Of a stretch of 64,000 nucleotides of DNA, positions 33,975-44,094 are shown piece after piece. The DNA lies in assembly GCF_007748035.1 (NCBI RefSeq), contig NZ_CP036278.1, positions 744,001 through 808,000 on the forward strand, written 5' to 3'. The translations under genes and the position numbers were made by a program. Under the pieces are notes generated by a model that was not told where the DNA came from, made no database searches, and saw nothing but the letters and a program-made list of their open reading frames with translations. The stretch is from Aeoliella mucimassa (GTDB taxonomy: Bacteria; Planctomycetota; Planctomycetia; Pirellulales; Lacipirellulaceae). Position 1 is the stretch's first letter. Every line of letters begins with the position of its first letter.

Positions 33975-36900
33975 ATGAAGATCGAATTGCTCCGGCAATA
34001 CCTGGACGAGCCCACGATGGCCAAGCCGTGGCTCGACGAGGCTTTGCGGCTACGCCAAACAAACACCGGCCACGGCAATTTGCGCCGCATGGCCGAGTCT
34101 GGCGTTACGCTCGATCTGCTTGCTGACCTCTGCCAGCAATTTTCCGACGTGGCTCCCAATCTGGCCGACGCCGACATGGCGTGGAACAACCTCGAGCGGT
34201 TCATCGTCGCTTCCCGCAATCCGATGGCCACCTGTGCGTTGTTCGAACGCGACCGCGAGGCGTTGCCGCGATTGCTTACGATGTTCAGCACCAGCCAGTA
34301 CTTGAGCGATTTGCTGATCGTCGATAGCGGTGCGTACGACCTGCTACGCATGACCGAGGGACAGCCGGTCGCCCGCGAGGTGCTGGTCGAAGAGCTGGTC
34401 GGCGAGATCCTCTCCGTCGAGCAACCCACGGAAGCCATGCGTATTCTGCGGACGTTCAAACGCCGCGAGACACTTCGAATCGCCTATGGCGACATTGTTC
34501 GCGAACAACCGATTCCGACCATCGCCCGCCAGATTTCGTTCGTGGCCGACGCCGCGGTGGAAGCCGCCCAGCGATTCGCCCGCCGGGCGCTTGAGGAGCG
34601 GATGGGGGTGCCGATGTTCCAAGGCCGCCCGGCCGGGTTCGTGGTGCTCGCCCTCGGCAAGCTTGGCGGCCTTGAGCTGAATTACTCGAGCGACATCGAC
34701 CTGATCCTTATTAGCGAAGGGGATGGCAACACCGACGGGCGTCGCCAAGTGACCAACCAGGAGTTCTTCGAACGCCTGACCCGCGACATGGTGAAACTGC
34801 TCACCGAACCAACCGACCTCGGCACCACCTATCGTGTCGACCTGCGGCTGCGGCCCGAAGGCTCGCGCGGCACCGCCTGCATCACGTACGATCGCGCCCG
34901 GGCGTACTACGATATTAAAGGACGCACCTGGGAACGGCAGGCCATGATCAAGGCCCGCCCGATCGCTGGCGACATCGAGCTCGGCAAGCGTTTGCTTTCG
35001 GAACTCGAGCCCTGGATCTACCATCGCTACCTGAGTTTGGCCGACATCACTGGCATCAAAACCCTGAAGCGGCAGATCGAAACTCGTACGCGTCAGCATG
35101 GCACGCACGAAATTGATGTTAAAACCGGCGTCGGCGGTATCCGCGACATCGAGTTTGCCATTCAGTTCCTGCAAATGCTCAACGGCGGCACCTTGCCCGA
35201 AGTCCGCACCGGCAACACCCTCGAAGGCATTGCCAATCTCGAGGAAGCGAAGTGCCTGCGAATTCAGGAACGCACGCTGCTCGAAGAGAACTACTGCTTG
35301 CTGCGAAAGCTCGAACACCGCCTGCAGATTCTTTACGATCTGCAAACGCACACGCTGCCGGAGAATCCCGACGAACTACGGAAGCTGGCCATTCGCATGG
35401 GCTATCGCCCGTCGCTCGAGCGGTCGGCCTTGGCCGCGTTCGAGGAGGACTTCCGCGAGCGCAAAGAGATCAACCGTAAGATCCTGAACCATTTGCTGCA
35501 CGACGCCTTTGGCGAAGATGCTCATCTGGAGCCTGAGATCGACCTGGTGAATAATCCGGCCCCGCTGCCGGAGGAGATCGACGCGGTGCTCGGCAAGTAC
35601 AAGTTCCAGGATACGCAGGGGGCTTATCGCAACCTGATGGCCCTGGCGACCGAGAAGATTCGCTTCCTGTCGACACGTCGGTGCCGGCACTTCCTGGCGT
35701 CGATCGCCCCGAAGTTGCTGCAAGCGATTGCCGCCACGCCCGATCCCGACGCAACACTCGTGAACCTTAGCCAGGTAAGCGACTCGCTCGGCGGTAAAGC
35801 GGCCCTGTGGGAGCTGTTTCGCTCGAACCGACCGTCGCTCGACCTGTACGTGAAACTCTGTGCGGCCTGCCCGTACCTGTCGAGTATCCTCACGTCGAAT
35901 CCTGGTATGATCGACGAGCTGATGGATAGCTTGCTGGTCGATAGTTTGCCCACGCCCGAGATGCTGGAAGCCACGCTGGCCGAGCTGACTCGCGGGGCGG
36001 AAGACGTCGACCCGATCCTGCACAGCTTCAAGCACGCTCAGCATTTGCGAGTCGGTGTTCGCGACATCTTGAACAAAGATCACGTCGAGAACACCCAAGC
36101 CGCTTTGTCCGATGTCGCGGAAGTCTGCCTGCGTAACATTGCCGACCGCGAAGCCGAAAAGCTTTGTAGCAAGTTCGGCACCCCGACCATTCCGTCGTTT
36201 GCCAACGACACCGAGGTATCCGACGAACTTCGCGAGCGGTTTGCCAATCGCGAAGGCGAAGAGTGCGGGCTGGTGATCCTGGCCCTCGGCAAACTCGGCG
36301 GCCACGAGCCGAACTACCATAGCGACCTTGACGTGGTCTTTCTGTACGAAGCCGAAGGGCGGACTTTCCACACGGCCCGCTCTGGCGAGAAGATCAGCAG
36401 TTCGGCCACCACATCAAACAATCATTACTTCAGCGATCTAGGGCAGCGAATCATCACGCATGCCAGCCGCATCGGACCGTTTGGTCGGCTGTACGAGGTC
36501 GACGCCCGGCTGCGACCTACCGGCAAGAGTGGTTCGCTGGCGGTGCCGATCGATGGATTCCTGAAGTACTTCGAGTCGGGTTCGGCCGATCTGTGGGAAC
36601 GCCAGGCGCTCTGCAAGGCACGCGTCATCTATGGCACGCCGGTCGCTTCGGCCTACGCCATGCGGGCGGTGCATCAGGCTGCTTTTGGCAAGCCATGGAC
36701 CGCAGAGAATACCGACAAGATTCGCGAGATGCGAAGTCGCATGGAAGAAACCGCGACTCCGCGGAACCTGAAACGGGGCCGCGGCGGTACGGTCGATACC
36801 GAGTTCCTCGTGCAGATGCTGCAACTCAAGCACGGCGGCGACGATGCGAGCATTCGCGTGCCTGGCACCTTGCAGGCGTTGACCGCGCTGGAGCAGCAGG

Positions 36901-37148
36901 GGTACCTGGCAGCCGACGACGCCGAGTTCTTCCGCGAGAGCTATCGCTTCCAGCGAAGCGTCGAAGCCCGGATTCGGTTGATGAACTCCACTGGTCGGCA
37001 TGAGATCCCGAGCGACGAGCACGACCTGGCCAAGCTGGCTTACCTGCTCGACTACGCGGATTTGAATGCGTTGCAGCAACGTGTTGCGGAGATGTTCGAC
37101 GCAACTCGCGAGCGATTCGAAAAACTGTTTGCCGCTGAGCGTGGTTAA
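33975..37148 (+). CDS. glnE: Glutamine synthetase adenylyltransferase/adenylyl-removing enzyme
   Basis: GlnE adds AMP to, and phosphorolytically removes it from, a tyrosine of glutamine synthetase in response to nitrogen status. At 1057 residues it is slightly longer than the E. coli enzyme. Two nucleotidyltransferase domains are visible: ALGKLGGLELNYSSDIDLI (about 225-243) and ALGKLGGHEPNYHSDLDVVF (about 770-789), each with the paired Asp metal ligands. DLRLRPEGSRG and DARLRPTGKSG follow in the respective halves. The first domain should be adenylyl-removing and the second adenylylating. No glnA, glnB or glnD gene is in the window. An intrinsic terminator follows. Confidence 0.93.
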   Translation: MKIELLRQYLDEPTMAKPWLDEALRLRQTNTGHGNLRRMAESGVTLDLLADLCQQFSDVAPNLADADMAWNNLERFIVASRNPMATCALFERDREALPRLLTMFSTSQYLSDLLIVDSGAYDLLRMTEGQPVAREVLVEELVGEILSVEQPTEAMRILRTFKRRETLRIAYGDIVREQPIPTIARQISFVADAAVEAAQRFARRALEERMGVPMFQGRPAGFVVLALGKLGGLELNYSSDIDLILISEGDGNTDGRRQVTNQEFFERLTRDMVKLLTEPTDLGTTYRVDLRLRPEGSRGTACITYDRARAYYDIKGRTWERQAMIKARPIAGDIELGKRLLSELEPWIYHRYLSLADITGIKTLKRQIETRTRQHGTHEIDVKTGVGGIRDIEFAIQFLQMLNGGTLPEVRTGNTLEGIANLEEAKCLRIQERTLLEENYCLLRKLEHRLQILYDLQTHTLPENPDELRKLAIRMGYRPSLERSALAAFEEDFRERKEINRKILNHLLHDAFGEDAHLEPEIDLVNNPAPLPEEIDAVLGKYKFQDTQGAYRNLMALATEKIRFLSTRRCRHFLASIAPKLLQAIAATPDPDATLVNLSQVSDSLGGKAALWELFRSNRPSLDLYVKLCAACPYLSSILTSNPGMIDELMDSLLVDSLPTPEMLEATLAELTRGAEDVDPILHSFKHAQHLRVGVRDILNKDHVENTQAALSDVAEVCLRNIADREAEKLCSKFGTPTIPSFANDTEVSDELRERFANREGEECGLVILALGKLGGHEPNYHSDLDVVFLYEAEGRTFHTARSGEKISSSATTSNNHYFSDLGQRIITHASRIGPFGRLYEVDARLRPTGKSGSLAVPIDGFLKYFESGSADLWERQALCKARVIYGTPVASAYAMRAVHQAAFGKPWTAENTDKIREMRSRMEETATPRNLKRGRGGTVDTEFLVQMLQLKHGGDDASIRVPGTLQALTALEQQGYLAADDAEFFRESYRFQRSVEARIRLMNSTGRHEIPSDEHDLAKLAYLLDYADLNALQQRVAEMFDATRERFEKLFAAERG

Positions 37149-37190
37149 ACTCGCTGACGACCCCATGGGGGGCACCAAACGAAACAAGAA

Positions 37191-37227
37191 AAGCCGACGC
37201 GAGCCCCATGGCCGCGTCGGCTTTTTT
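37191..37227. terminator. Bidirectional intrinsic terminator between glnE and 37318 gene
   Basis: AAGCCGACGCG (37191-37201) pairs with CGCGTCGGCTT (37213-37223). A T-run follows on the plus strand (37222-37227) and an A-rich tract precedes the stem, so it can stop transcription from both convergent genes. Confidence 0.88.
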
Positions 37228-37317
37228 GTTGATTACGTTTCGAGCAATTCGGGTGCGAGCCAGGGCAGGGGACGCACGCTACGACGAGCGGGCGACCTGC
37301 ACGAAGCTCTTGACCGA

Positions 37318-38016
37318 TTACTCACCATCCATGCCGAGTCGCATCTTGAGTTCTTCGAACTCACGCACGTAGCTTTCGTTGCTCGAGTGCACGTGCTCCG
37401 CTTCGGTAATGAAGCGAATCTCTTCCCGGCAAGGGAGTTGGTGCTCGTCGAGAATCTCTTCGTACGACGACAGGTTCGCTCCGTAGGCGATTAGCAGTTT
37501 GTGCTCGTCGAGTTGGATTTCCTGCGGCACTTTCGGATTCAGCACCGCAATGCCGGTGCAGCCGTCGTTGAGCAGCAGGTCTTCGAAATCCCAGAGCGTA
37601 CTCTGCAGGATCGGCATGTCGATATGTTCGCGATACAAATCGGTGTGATGCCCCGCGCGATGGCCATGGCTGGTCTCGAGCACCACATCGACCGTGGGGC
37701 CGAGTTGCTCGATGAGTTCCATGAAAATATCCATCAGGTACTCACGCGACGCTGCCGCCATGAGTACTGGTACATCGGTACGATTTTCTTCGTCCCGATA
37801 CACATCGTGCCGATACCCAGCGGTCGGAACCACTTCCAGATTAAAGGAAGGGCGCACAGCACCGGTAAGCAGGAAGTCGCCGTAGCGATCGACTTGCAGG
37901 TGGGCTTCCAGATCTCTCTCGCTGATCTGCTCGAAGCTACTGGTTGGCGGCACCGAAACGGCAGCCGGACGTTCGTCGGCGAAAACGTCGTCGAAAAAAC
38001 TCTTTAAAAAACCCAT
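37318..38016 (-). CDS. Planctomycete conserved hypothetical protein
   Basis: This 232-residue cytoplasmic protein starts MGFLKSFFDDVFADERPAAV. It contains a stretch on viral-like 'DLVLETSHGH' lines (VDVVLETSHGHRAGHHTDLY) with several His and Asp residues, then WDFEDLLLNDGCTGIAVLNP and LLIAYGANLSSYEEIL. The second half is acidic. I do not recognise a domain. The His-rich loop could bind a metal, but there is no known motif. The upstream open frame to 38154 is not supported by a ribosome site. Confidence 0.6.
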   Translation of the reverse strand: MGFLKSFFDDVFADERPAAVSVPPTSSFEQISERDLEAHLQVDRYGDFLLTGAVRPSFNLEVVPTAGYRHDVYRDEENRTDVPVLMAAASREYLMDIFMELIEQLGPTVDVVLETSHGHRAGHHTDLYREHIDMPILQSTLWDFEDLLLNDGCTGIAVLNPKVPQEIQLDEHKLLIAYGANLSSYEEILDEHQLPCREEIRFITEAEHVHSSNESYVREFEELKMRLGMDGE

Positions 38017-38482
38017 CGCATTTCTCGCAAACGAACGGTGTTGGCTTGAAATAAAAACGTGTGTACCGAGACCTTTGTCCCGGCGACCTAAAGGGAGGAA
38101 TGGGACGGTTGTACGGATTTTGGCAGTCGCTAAGCGATTGCCGACATACAGCATCTTCTTCTCTGTCGATAAACCCTAGTTCACCCGCACGGTTGATGCA
38201 GCGACGAACGCCTGTTGGCCCTCTATTCCTGAGATCCTCGAGTGGCAAATTCAGTACGATCCGACCTTCGATTCGAAAGCACGGTTTTTGTTGCACTGGC
38301 ACTGCTATCAATTGTGGGGAACCGATGCCAGGCAGCATGCAATTCGGGACATCAGAAAATAAGCACTTTCGAAAACAGCACTTACTAGCAGGCAATTCAA
38401 CCGGCTGGGCGATCGGCTACTTGGCCGGTAAAATCGGACGACTGTGACCTGATTATTTTGTTCAGCAAGGAACTCTCCGGCG
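38017..38482. other. Divergent intergenic region, no gene seen
   Basis: These 466 bases lie between the minus-strand hypothetical gene and the small plus-strand gene at 38483. A 128-codon open frame at 38061 has atypical composition and no ribosome site, and I do not count it as a gene. AAGGA near 38467 may serve the downstream start. Confidence 0.5.
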
Positions 38483-38746
38483 ATGGCCAAAGAATATTCG
38501 AAATACCAACAGAACATCATCAAGCGGTACTACGACAATCGCGATGCGGTTTCGCTGCAGCGGTTAAGCGAGCTGGTGACCGAACTCTATCTGGCCGAAG
38601 GCAAAGCCCGCGAACGGCAATGGAAGTACATTGTTGCCGCGTTGGAGAAGCTCGAAATCAAGCCCGACCGTATCGCGCACCTCCGCGAGCAGGACGATCC
38701 GCAGCTTCTCGCGAAGCTGGTAGAAGAGTTGATGGCCCAGAAGTAG
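38483..38746 (+). CDS. Small conserved hypothetical protein
   Basis: This 87-residue, highly charged, all-helical protein (YYDNRDAVSLQRLSELVTEL, KARERQWKYIVAALEKL) lacks a signal peptide. I recall similar short proteins in planctomycetes but no function. It lies 84 bases upstream of thyA on the same strand and may be co-transcribed with thyA-folA. The codon pattern supports a real gene. Confidence 0.68.
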   Translation: MAKEYSKYQQNIIKRYYDNRDAVSLQRLSELVTELYLAEGKARERQWKYIVAALEKLEIKPDRIAHLREQDDPQLLAKLVEELMAQK

Positions 38747-38830
38747 GCCAGCTCGCGGTACGGATTGCAGCTGTGTTATGCTGTTTGTTTCTTGCTCCTT
38801 TTGTGCTCCCTTTGCTACGCGTCGCCTGTC

Positions 38831-39625
38831 ATGCAACAGTATCTCGATCTGCTCCACCGCGTTTTGGAAACCGGCACCGCGAAGAGCGACCGCACCGGCA
38901 CTGGCACTCGCAGCGTGTTTGGGCATCAGATGCGGTTCGACCTGGCGGAAGGTTTTCCCTTGGTCACCACCAAGAAGCTGCACACTCGGTCGATCATTCA
39001 TGAGCTGCTGTGGTTCATCGCTGGCGATACCAACGTGCAGTACCTGCGGGATAACAAGGTGACCATCTGGGACGAGTGGGCCGACGACCAGGGCAACTTG
39101 GGACCGGTCTACGGCAAGCAATGGCGGAGCTGGCAATGTTGCGACGGGCGGGTGATCGACCAGCTGACCGACGTCGTGGAGCAAATTCGCACGAATCCCG
39201 ATTCCCGGCGGTTGATCGTCACCGCCTGGAACCCCGGCGAGCTGGAACACATGGCGCTACCACCTTGCCATCTGTTGTTTCAGTTCTACGTGGCCGACAA
39301 CCGCTTGTCGTGTCAGCTTTACCAGCGGAGTGCCGACGTGTTTCTCGGCGTGCCGTTCAACATTGCGTCGTACGCGCTGCTGTTGTTGATGGTGGCTCAA
39401 GTCACCGGGCTCGAAGCGGGTGAGTTCGTGCACGCGCTCGGCGACGCCCACTTGTACGATAACCACTTGGAGCAAGCCCAAAAGCAACTGTCGCGGGAGC
39501 CGCGCGAGTTGCCGACCATGGAGCTCGAACCGAGTGTCAATTCATTGTTCGACTTTAAGTACGAGCACTTCCAACTCACGGGCTACGACCCGCATCCTCA
39601 CATTGCTGCCCCCGTGGCGGTTTGA
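38831..39625 (+). CDS. thyA: Thymidylate synthase
   Basis: ThyA methylates dUMP to dTMP using methylene-tetrahydrofolate. The 264-residue protein from ATG 38831 has exactly the E. coli length and numbering. The catalytic Cys146 lies in [11 protein letters not shown], with [12 protein letters not shown] near the N-terminus and [15 protein letters not shown] later. The frame is open upstream and would add a false hydrophobic leader, but the family start is MQQYLDLL. folA follows immediately, so dTMP production and dihydrofolate recycling are coupled in one operon. Confidence 0.96.
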   Translation: MQQYLDLLHRVLETGTAKSDRTGTGTRSVFGHQMRFDLAEGFPLVTTKKLHTRSIIHELLWFIAGDTNVQYLRDNKVTIWDEWADDQGNLGPVYGKQWRSWQCCDGRVIDQLTDVVEQIRTNPDSRRLIVTAWNPGELEHMALPPCHLLFQFYVADNRLSCQLYQRSADVFLGVPFNIASYALLLLMVAQVTGLEAGEFVHALGDAHLYDNHLEQAQKQLSREPRELPTMELEPSVNSLFDFKYEHFQLTGYDPHPHIAAPVAV

Positions 39626-39630
39626 TTCAG

Positions 39631-40182
39631 ATGGGCGATTCCGATTCCACCCACTCCGAGACTCAGCTCTCAATCGTGGTTGCGGTGGCCGAAAACGGAG
39701 TAATTGGCAACCAGGGCGAGCTGCCTTGGCGGCTTTCAGGCGATTTGCAGCGGTTCAAAAAGCTGACCATGGGGCACGCGCTCATCATGGGGCGTAAGAC
39801 CTACGAGTCGATTGGCCGCCCGCTGCCTGGCCGAGTGACGATTGTGCTGACTCGGCAAAAGGAGTACAAGTCGCCGCACCCACAAGTGCTGGTCGCCCGC
39901 ACGCTCGACGAAGCCCGCGGGTTGGTCGCCACGACCGAAATGGACCACCACGAAGCGTTCGTCGTCGGCGGGGCGGAGATCTACCGCCTGGCTTTGCCGC
40001 ACGCCTGGCGGTTGTACTACACCATCGTGCAAGCCAGCCCAACCGGCGATACGCACTTTCCGATGATCGACTTTCGCGCGTGGCAAAAGCTCGAATCGAC
40101 CAGCTACCCGCGCGACGAAAAGAACGAGCACGCAGTCACCTGGCAAGTATGGCAGCGACTTCCGTATATGACCGCACGCTAG
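39631..40182 (+). CDS. folA: Dihydrofolate reductase
   Basis: DHFR reduces dihydrofolate to tetrahydrofolate with NADPH. This 183-residue protein has the motifs SIVVAVAENGVIGNQGELPW, RFKKLTMGHALIMGRKTYES, IGRPLPGR, VVGGAEIYRLA and a late THFPMID. A polar 10-residue N-terminal extension precedes the usual start. A TTG overlapping the thyA stop could also start it, but ATG 39631 is the conservative choice. Its stop overlaps the convergent TPR gene by four bases. Confidence 0.94.
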   Translation: MGDSDSTHSETQLSIVVAVAENGVIGNQGELPWRLSGDLQRFKKLTMGHALIMGRKTYESIGRPLPGRVTIVLTRQKEYKSPHPQVLVARTLDEARGLVATTEMDHHEAFVVGGAEIYRLALPHAWRLYYTIVQASPTGDTHFPMIDFRAWQKLESTSYPRDEKNEHAVTWQVWQRLPYMTAR

Positions 40183-42065
40183 AAGTCGATCGAGCGGCGT
40201 GGAGCAGGGGTGCTGCCCGATGGCTTTTCGAGCTCGGTGCGGCGCTCTTCGGCGACGCTCGGCTTCTCGGCTCCTTCGCGCTCGCCGGCGTCTTCTTCCT
40301 TGTCCTCACGCCAGGGCTCGCCGCGTTTGTAGCTTTCGAGTTCCTCGGCCAGTTGGGCGTCGTCGTCGGGGTCGCCGATGTTCACGGCCTTTTGCGACCA
40401 TTCCTTGGCCGCCTCGAAGTCGCCGGTCTCGGCGTAAGCCGCCGCCAGCGTGCTCAGGATGTGCGGCAGCTGGTAGTTGGTCAGCTCGCACGCCTTGGTG
40501 GCCAGCTCAATCGCTCGCTTGCCATCGCGTACCGAATCGTTGGGGCTCGTGGCCAAGGTCCAGGCCAGGTTGTTCATGATGCCCGAGTCTTCCGGCTCCA
40601 GCTCCAAGGCCTTGTTGTAGTCTTTCACCGCTTCGACATGTTCGCCGATGTTCAGTCGCGAGTCACCTCGGTAGCGGTAGAGCAGCGCTTCTTCCGGGTT
40701 GATGACGATCGCCCGGTCGAGGGCCTCGATGGCCTTGCGGGGCATTTCGAGCTTCAGCGCGTACACGGCGATTTGCAGATTCACTTCCATCGAGTCGGGC
40801 ATGAGCTGCGAGAGGGTCTCGAGTTGCTCCAGCGCCTTGGGGGTGTTGCCCATCTCGTCGTAGATGCGCGCCTTGAGGAAGATCGCAGGAGCGAACGTCG
40901 GGCGCAGTTTCACCACGCGCTGGGCGTCGCCGAGGGCTTCCTCGAACTGGCCATTCCGCAAGTAAAGGTCCGCCCGCAACAAGTAGCCCAGCAGATTGTC
41001 TTCGTTGCGATCGATCGCCTTGGTCGCTTCGGCAATGCCTTGCTCGGGATTGCCGAGCTTGCCATACAGCTCGCTGCGTTGCAGGTAAGGCATGATGTTC
41101 TCGGCGTCGAGTTCCGTCGCGCGATCGAAGCTCTGCAGGGCCTCTTCGCTCTTGCCTTGCTCGGTGAGCACCATGCCGCGGAGCTCGTGGGCTTCGTAGT
41201 TGTCGGGGGTCACGTCGATCACTGCGTCGATGTCGGCCAGCGCTTTGTCGAGTTCGTCACCAACCATCAACTGCCTGGCGCGCATCAAGCGGTACTTGCC
41301 TTCGGCGGCGTCCATCTCGATGGCCTTGGTCAGATCGGCCAGCTTGTCCTCGTCCTTCTCTTGCGACACCGCCCGATAGGCGTACGCTTCGGCCTTGAGT
41401 GTTACCGCGATGTCTTCGGCTTCGATCACTTTGTTGAACGCCGTGGTGGCCGACTGCTGATCGCCGCCCGGCAGCAGGTGCAGCCGCCCGATCAGGATCC
41501 ACCCTTCGAACTCCGTGGGGTCGAGCTTCACCGCGTTGGCGAGATCCGACAAGGCGATGAATCGCAGTTGCACCCAGCGGGGGTCCTGAGCGGCGTTGGC
41601 TACGGGTTGGTCGAGCAGCACGGTCGCCAGACCTTTGCCGCGCTCCATGAGGGTCGAGGCCAGCATCTGTTGGGCGAACTTGGTGCTCTCGTCGTCGAGG
41701 CCCTTCTTCAGAGCCGAAGCGAGCAGTTGAATCACTTCGCTAATCTGGCGGCCATCGCCACCGTTGTTCATGGTGAGCTTCAGCTCGGTGGCCTTATCCA
41801 GGTCTTCCTGACCTGGCATCGGCTTGGCCTCTTCCGCCGGTGTGGCGTCTTCCTCGGGCGAGGCCTCGTTGTCGGCAGCGTCATCGTTACTAGGGGCTGT
41901 TTCCGAATTATTCTCGGGACTTGTTGATTCCGCGGCCGGTGGTTCGACTTGCTGCTCGTCGACTGGTACCGGAGTTTCTGTGGGATCCGCCATCGAGGGG
42001 ACCGCGCTCAGCAGCCAGGCACTGAGGATGAGAAACGACCAAAACAGGGGGCGGGCAGCAGACAT
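40179..42065 (-). CDS. Secreted TPR-repeat protein
   Basis: This 628-residue protein has a signal peptide (residues 1 to about 26, ending SMADP). A low-complexity acidic Pro/Glu/Ala region follows (about 27-85), then about ten tetratricopeptide repeats with the usual A-x3-Y/A-P spacing (for example GEHVEAVKDYNKALELEPED). A charged C-terminal tail ends the protein. TPRs form a superhelical scaffold for protein partners, probably in the periplasm. It has no catalytic signature. Minus-strand GAAGGA 9 bases before ATG 42065 supports the start. The 615-codon open frame on the plus strand here is an artefact. Confidence 0.85.
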   Translation of the reverse strand: MSAARPLFWSFLILSAWLLSAVPSMADPTETPVPVDEQQVEPPAAESTSPENNSETAPSNDDAADNEASPEEDATPAEEAKPMPGQEDLDKATELKLTMNNGGDGRQISEVIQLLASALKKGLDDESTKFAQQMLASTLMERGKGLATVLLDQPVANAAQDPRWVQLRFIALSDLANAVKLDPTEFEGWILIGRLHLLPGGDQQSATTAFNKVIEAEDIAVTLKAEAYAYRAVSQEKDEDKLADLTKAIEMDAAEGKYRLMRARQLMVGDELDKALADIDAVIDVTPDNYEAHELRGMVLTEQGKSEEALQSFDRATELDAENIMPYLQRSELYGKLGNPEQGIAEATKAIDRNEDNLLGYLLRADLYLRNGQFEEALGDAQRVVKLRPTFAPAIFLKARIYDEMGNTPKALEQLETLSQLMPDSMEVNLQIAVYALKLEMPRKAIEALDRAIVINPEEALLYRYRGDSRLNIGEHVEAVKDYNKALELEPEDSGIMNNLAWTLATSPNDSVRDGKRAIELATKACELTNYQLPHILSTLAAAYAETGDFEAAKEWSQKAVNIGDPDDDAQLAEELESYKRGEPWREDKEEDAGEREGAEKPSVAEERRTELEKPSGSTPAPRRSIDF

Positions 42066-42316
42066 AAGTATCCATTCCTTCTCGGGTTAAGCGATCGAGG
42101 GACGCTAGTTCCCATTATTGCCACCGGGCGCGGCGGTGGCTATCCGTGTCGCTGGGGGAAAGTCGAAACGACTGCCCGTTTCCCACGCTCCCGCAGGCCA
42201 AATTTCAGGCCAAAACGCAGCCGCTGGCCGGTTTTCCTCCACTGCCGCGTGAGGGCCGGGTTCGATATACTTGAGCGTTTGCTTTCCCGCCCCCCAGTAT
42301 TGTAGGAACCCCCACT

Positions 42317-43408
42317 ATGGAGGCAGGCATCGTAGGCCTACCGAACGTCGGCAAGAGCACCTTGTTCAACGCGCTGACGTCTGCTGGCATTGCCAGCGAA
42401 AACTACCCGTTCTGCACCATCGAGCCGAATGTCGGCGCGGTGCCGGTGCCCGACGGGCGGCTCGACACCATTCAGAAGTATATTAAAACGCAAAAAGTGG
42501 TGCCTGCCATCCTCCAACTGGTCGACATCGCCGGCATCGTCCGCGGTGCCAGCGAGGGCGAAGGCCTCGGCAATAAATTCCTGTCGCACATCCGCAATGT
42601 CGACGCCATTTTGCACGTGGTTCGCTGCTTCGAAGACGAAGACATCACCCACGTCGATGGCAAGGTCGATCCGATTCGCGACATCGAAACCATCGATACC
42701 GAGCTGATGCTGGCCGATCTCGAATCGGTGAACACGCAGATCGAAAAGGCTCGCCGCACCGCCCGTAGCGGCGACAAAGGCGCGAAGCGCCGCGTCGAGT
42801 TGCTCGAAATGTGCAAGGCCGTGCTCGACGAAGGCAAGCCGGTGCGGACGATCAAGTGCGACGACCCCAATCAGAAAAAAGAAATCGATGGCTTGCAGCT
42901 ATTAACGAGCAAGCGGGTGTTGTATGTCGCCAACATCGAAGAGGACGACCTCGAAGGCACCGGCCCCCATGTGCAGCGAGTCCGCGAGCGGGCGCTCGAA
43001 GAGGGGGGCGAAGTGGTGCCGGTTTGTGCGCGGCTCGAAGCCGAACTGGCCGAACTCGACGAAGCCGATCGACAGGAAATGCTCGAAAGCGTCGGACTCA
43101 CCGAACCAGCGCTCGCCGTACTGGCCCGGGCGGCCTACAACCTGTTAGGGCTGCAAAGCTACTTTACCGCAGGCGAAAAGGAAGTTCGCGCGTGGACCAT
43201 TCCCATCGGTGCCACGGGTCCCCAAGCAGCCGGCGTAATCCACACCGACTTCGAACGGGGGTTCATTCGCGTCGAAGTCTACTCGGTCGACGACCTTGTG
43301 CAGTACCAAAGCGAGAAAGCCATTCGCGAGGCTGGCAAGCTTCGCGTCGAAGGCAAAGAATACACCATGCAAGACGGTGACGTCTGCCATTTCCTCTTTA
43401 ACGTTTAA
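42317..43408 (+). CDS. ychF: Obg-family translation-associated ATPase YchF
   Basis: This 363-residue protein has the standard YchF length. It binds the ribosome and hydrolyses ATP rather than GTP. The G1 motif is GLPNVGKST (residues 7-15), G3 is [12 protein letters not shown], and the family TGS end includes [37 protein letters not shown] and the final [15 protein letters not shown]. The usual NKxD is a variant ([12 protein letters not shown]), as in the YchF subgroup. It lies upstream of the adenosyltransferase gene on the same strand. Confidence 0.95.
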   Translation: MEAGIVGLPNVGKSTLFNALTSAGIASENYPFCTIEPNVGAVPVPDGRLDTIQKYIKTQKVVPAILQLVDIAGIVRGASEGEGLGNKFLSHIRNVDAILHVVRCFEDEDITHVDGKVDPIRDIETIDTELMLADLESVNTQIEKARRTARSGDKGAKRRVELLEMCKAVLDEGKPVRTIKCDDPNQKKEIDGLQLLTSKRVLYVANIEEDDLEGTGPHVQRVRERALEEGGEVVPVCARLEAELAELDEADRQEMLESVGLTEPALAVLARAAYNLLGLQSYFTAGEKEVRAWTIPIGATGPQAAGVIHTDFERGFIRVEVYSVDDLVQYQSEKAIREAGKLRVEGKEYTMQDGDVCHFLFNV

Positions 43409-43501
43409 GAGATTAGCGGCTCTCGGCGACCCTTCGCGGACCACCACCAGCGGGGTCGCCGAAACCTCGAAATGCTGACGGCCGGCAGCCGAAAGCCCCT
43501 C

Positions 43502-44062
43502 ATGAAAATCTACACCAAGACCGGCGACACCGGCCAAACCTCGTTGTTTGGCGGCCAGCGCGTGGAGAAGGATCATCCACGCCTGGCCACCTATGGTACG
43601 GTCGACGAACTCAACGCCCACCTCGGCCTCGCCCGTGCGGCCCTGGCAACCAACCCGGCCAGTTTTTCGGCCATCGACAACTCCGTCGCCCGGGTGCAGA
43701 ACGAGCTGTTCGACCTGGGAGCCGAACTGGCCACCCCGACGTCGAATCCGCGGACCATGCTCATCCAGGCGGCCACGATCACCGCGCTCGAAGACGACAT
43801 CGACCACTTCGAGCAAGCGTTGCCCCCGCTCAAGGCGTTCATCCTGCCGGCCGGCACCGAAGCCTCGTGCCGCCTGCACATTGCGCGGTGTGTCTGCCGC
43901 CGAGCCGAACGCGAACTCGCCCAACTCATGCGCGACGAATCGATCCGCGGCGAACTGATTGCCTACCTCAACCGCCTTAGCGATCTGCTGTTCGTCCTCG
44001 CCCGCGCGGCCAATCACCAAGCCGGCGTCGGCGACGTGGAGTGGCAGAAATCACCAGGGTAG
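43502..44062 (+). CDS. Cob(I)yrinic acid a,c-diamide adenosyltransferase (PduO type)
   Basis: This 186-residue protein adenosylates cob(I)alamin with ATP to give coenzyme B12. The family marks are KIYTKTGDTGQTSLFGGQRV at the N-terminus, TYGTVDELNAHLGLARA, FILPAGTEASCRLHIARCVC RRAERE (the helix with the R-x2-C-R pattern) and LNRLSDLLFVLARAAN. ATG 43502 fits the family; an ATG 30 bases upstream adds nothing conserved. It shows that this organism handles cobalamin, which fits the riboswitch locus at 1478-4813. PduO-type enzymes also load methylmalonyl-CoA mutase. Confidence 0.93.
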   Translation: MKIYTKTGDTGQTSLFGGQRVEKDHPRLATYGTVDELNAHLGLARAALATNPASFSAIDNSVARVQNELFDLGAELATPTSNPRTMLIQAATITALEDDIDHFEQALPPLKAFILPAGTEASCRLHIARCVCRRAERELAQLMRDESIRGELIAYLNRLSDLLFVLARAANHQAGVGDVEWQKSPG

Positions 44063-44094
44063 GGCACTCCCAGGGTACTCCGACCGCTCGCGAC

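Noticed and set aside
38061-38447. 128-codon frame upstream of the 38483 gene
   Set aside because: Atypical residue composition and no known domain; treated as non-coding.
38765-38830. Hydrophobic leader in front of thyA that looks like a signal peptide
   Set aside because: The 264-residue E. coli-length protein starts at 38831 and thymidylate synthase is cytoplasmic.
40080-41927. 615-codon plus-strand frame opposite the TPR gene
   Set aside because: The minus strand has a signal peptide and clear TPR periodicity; the plus frame has no recognisable domain.
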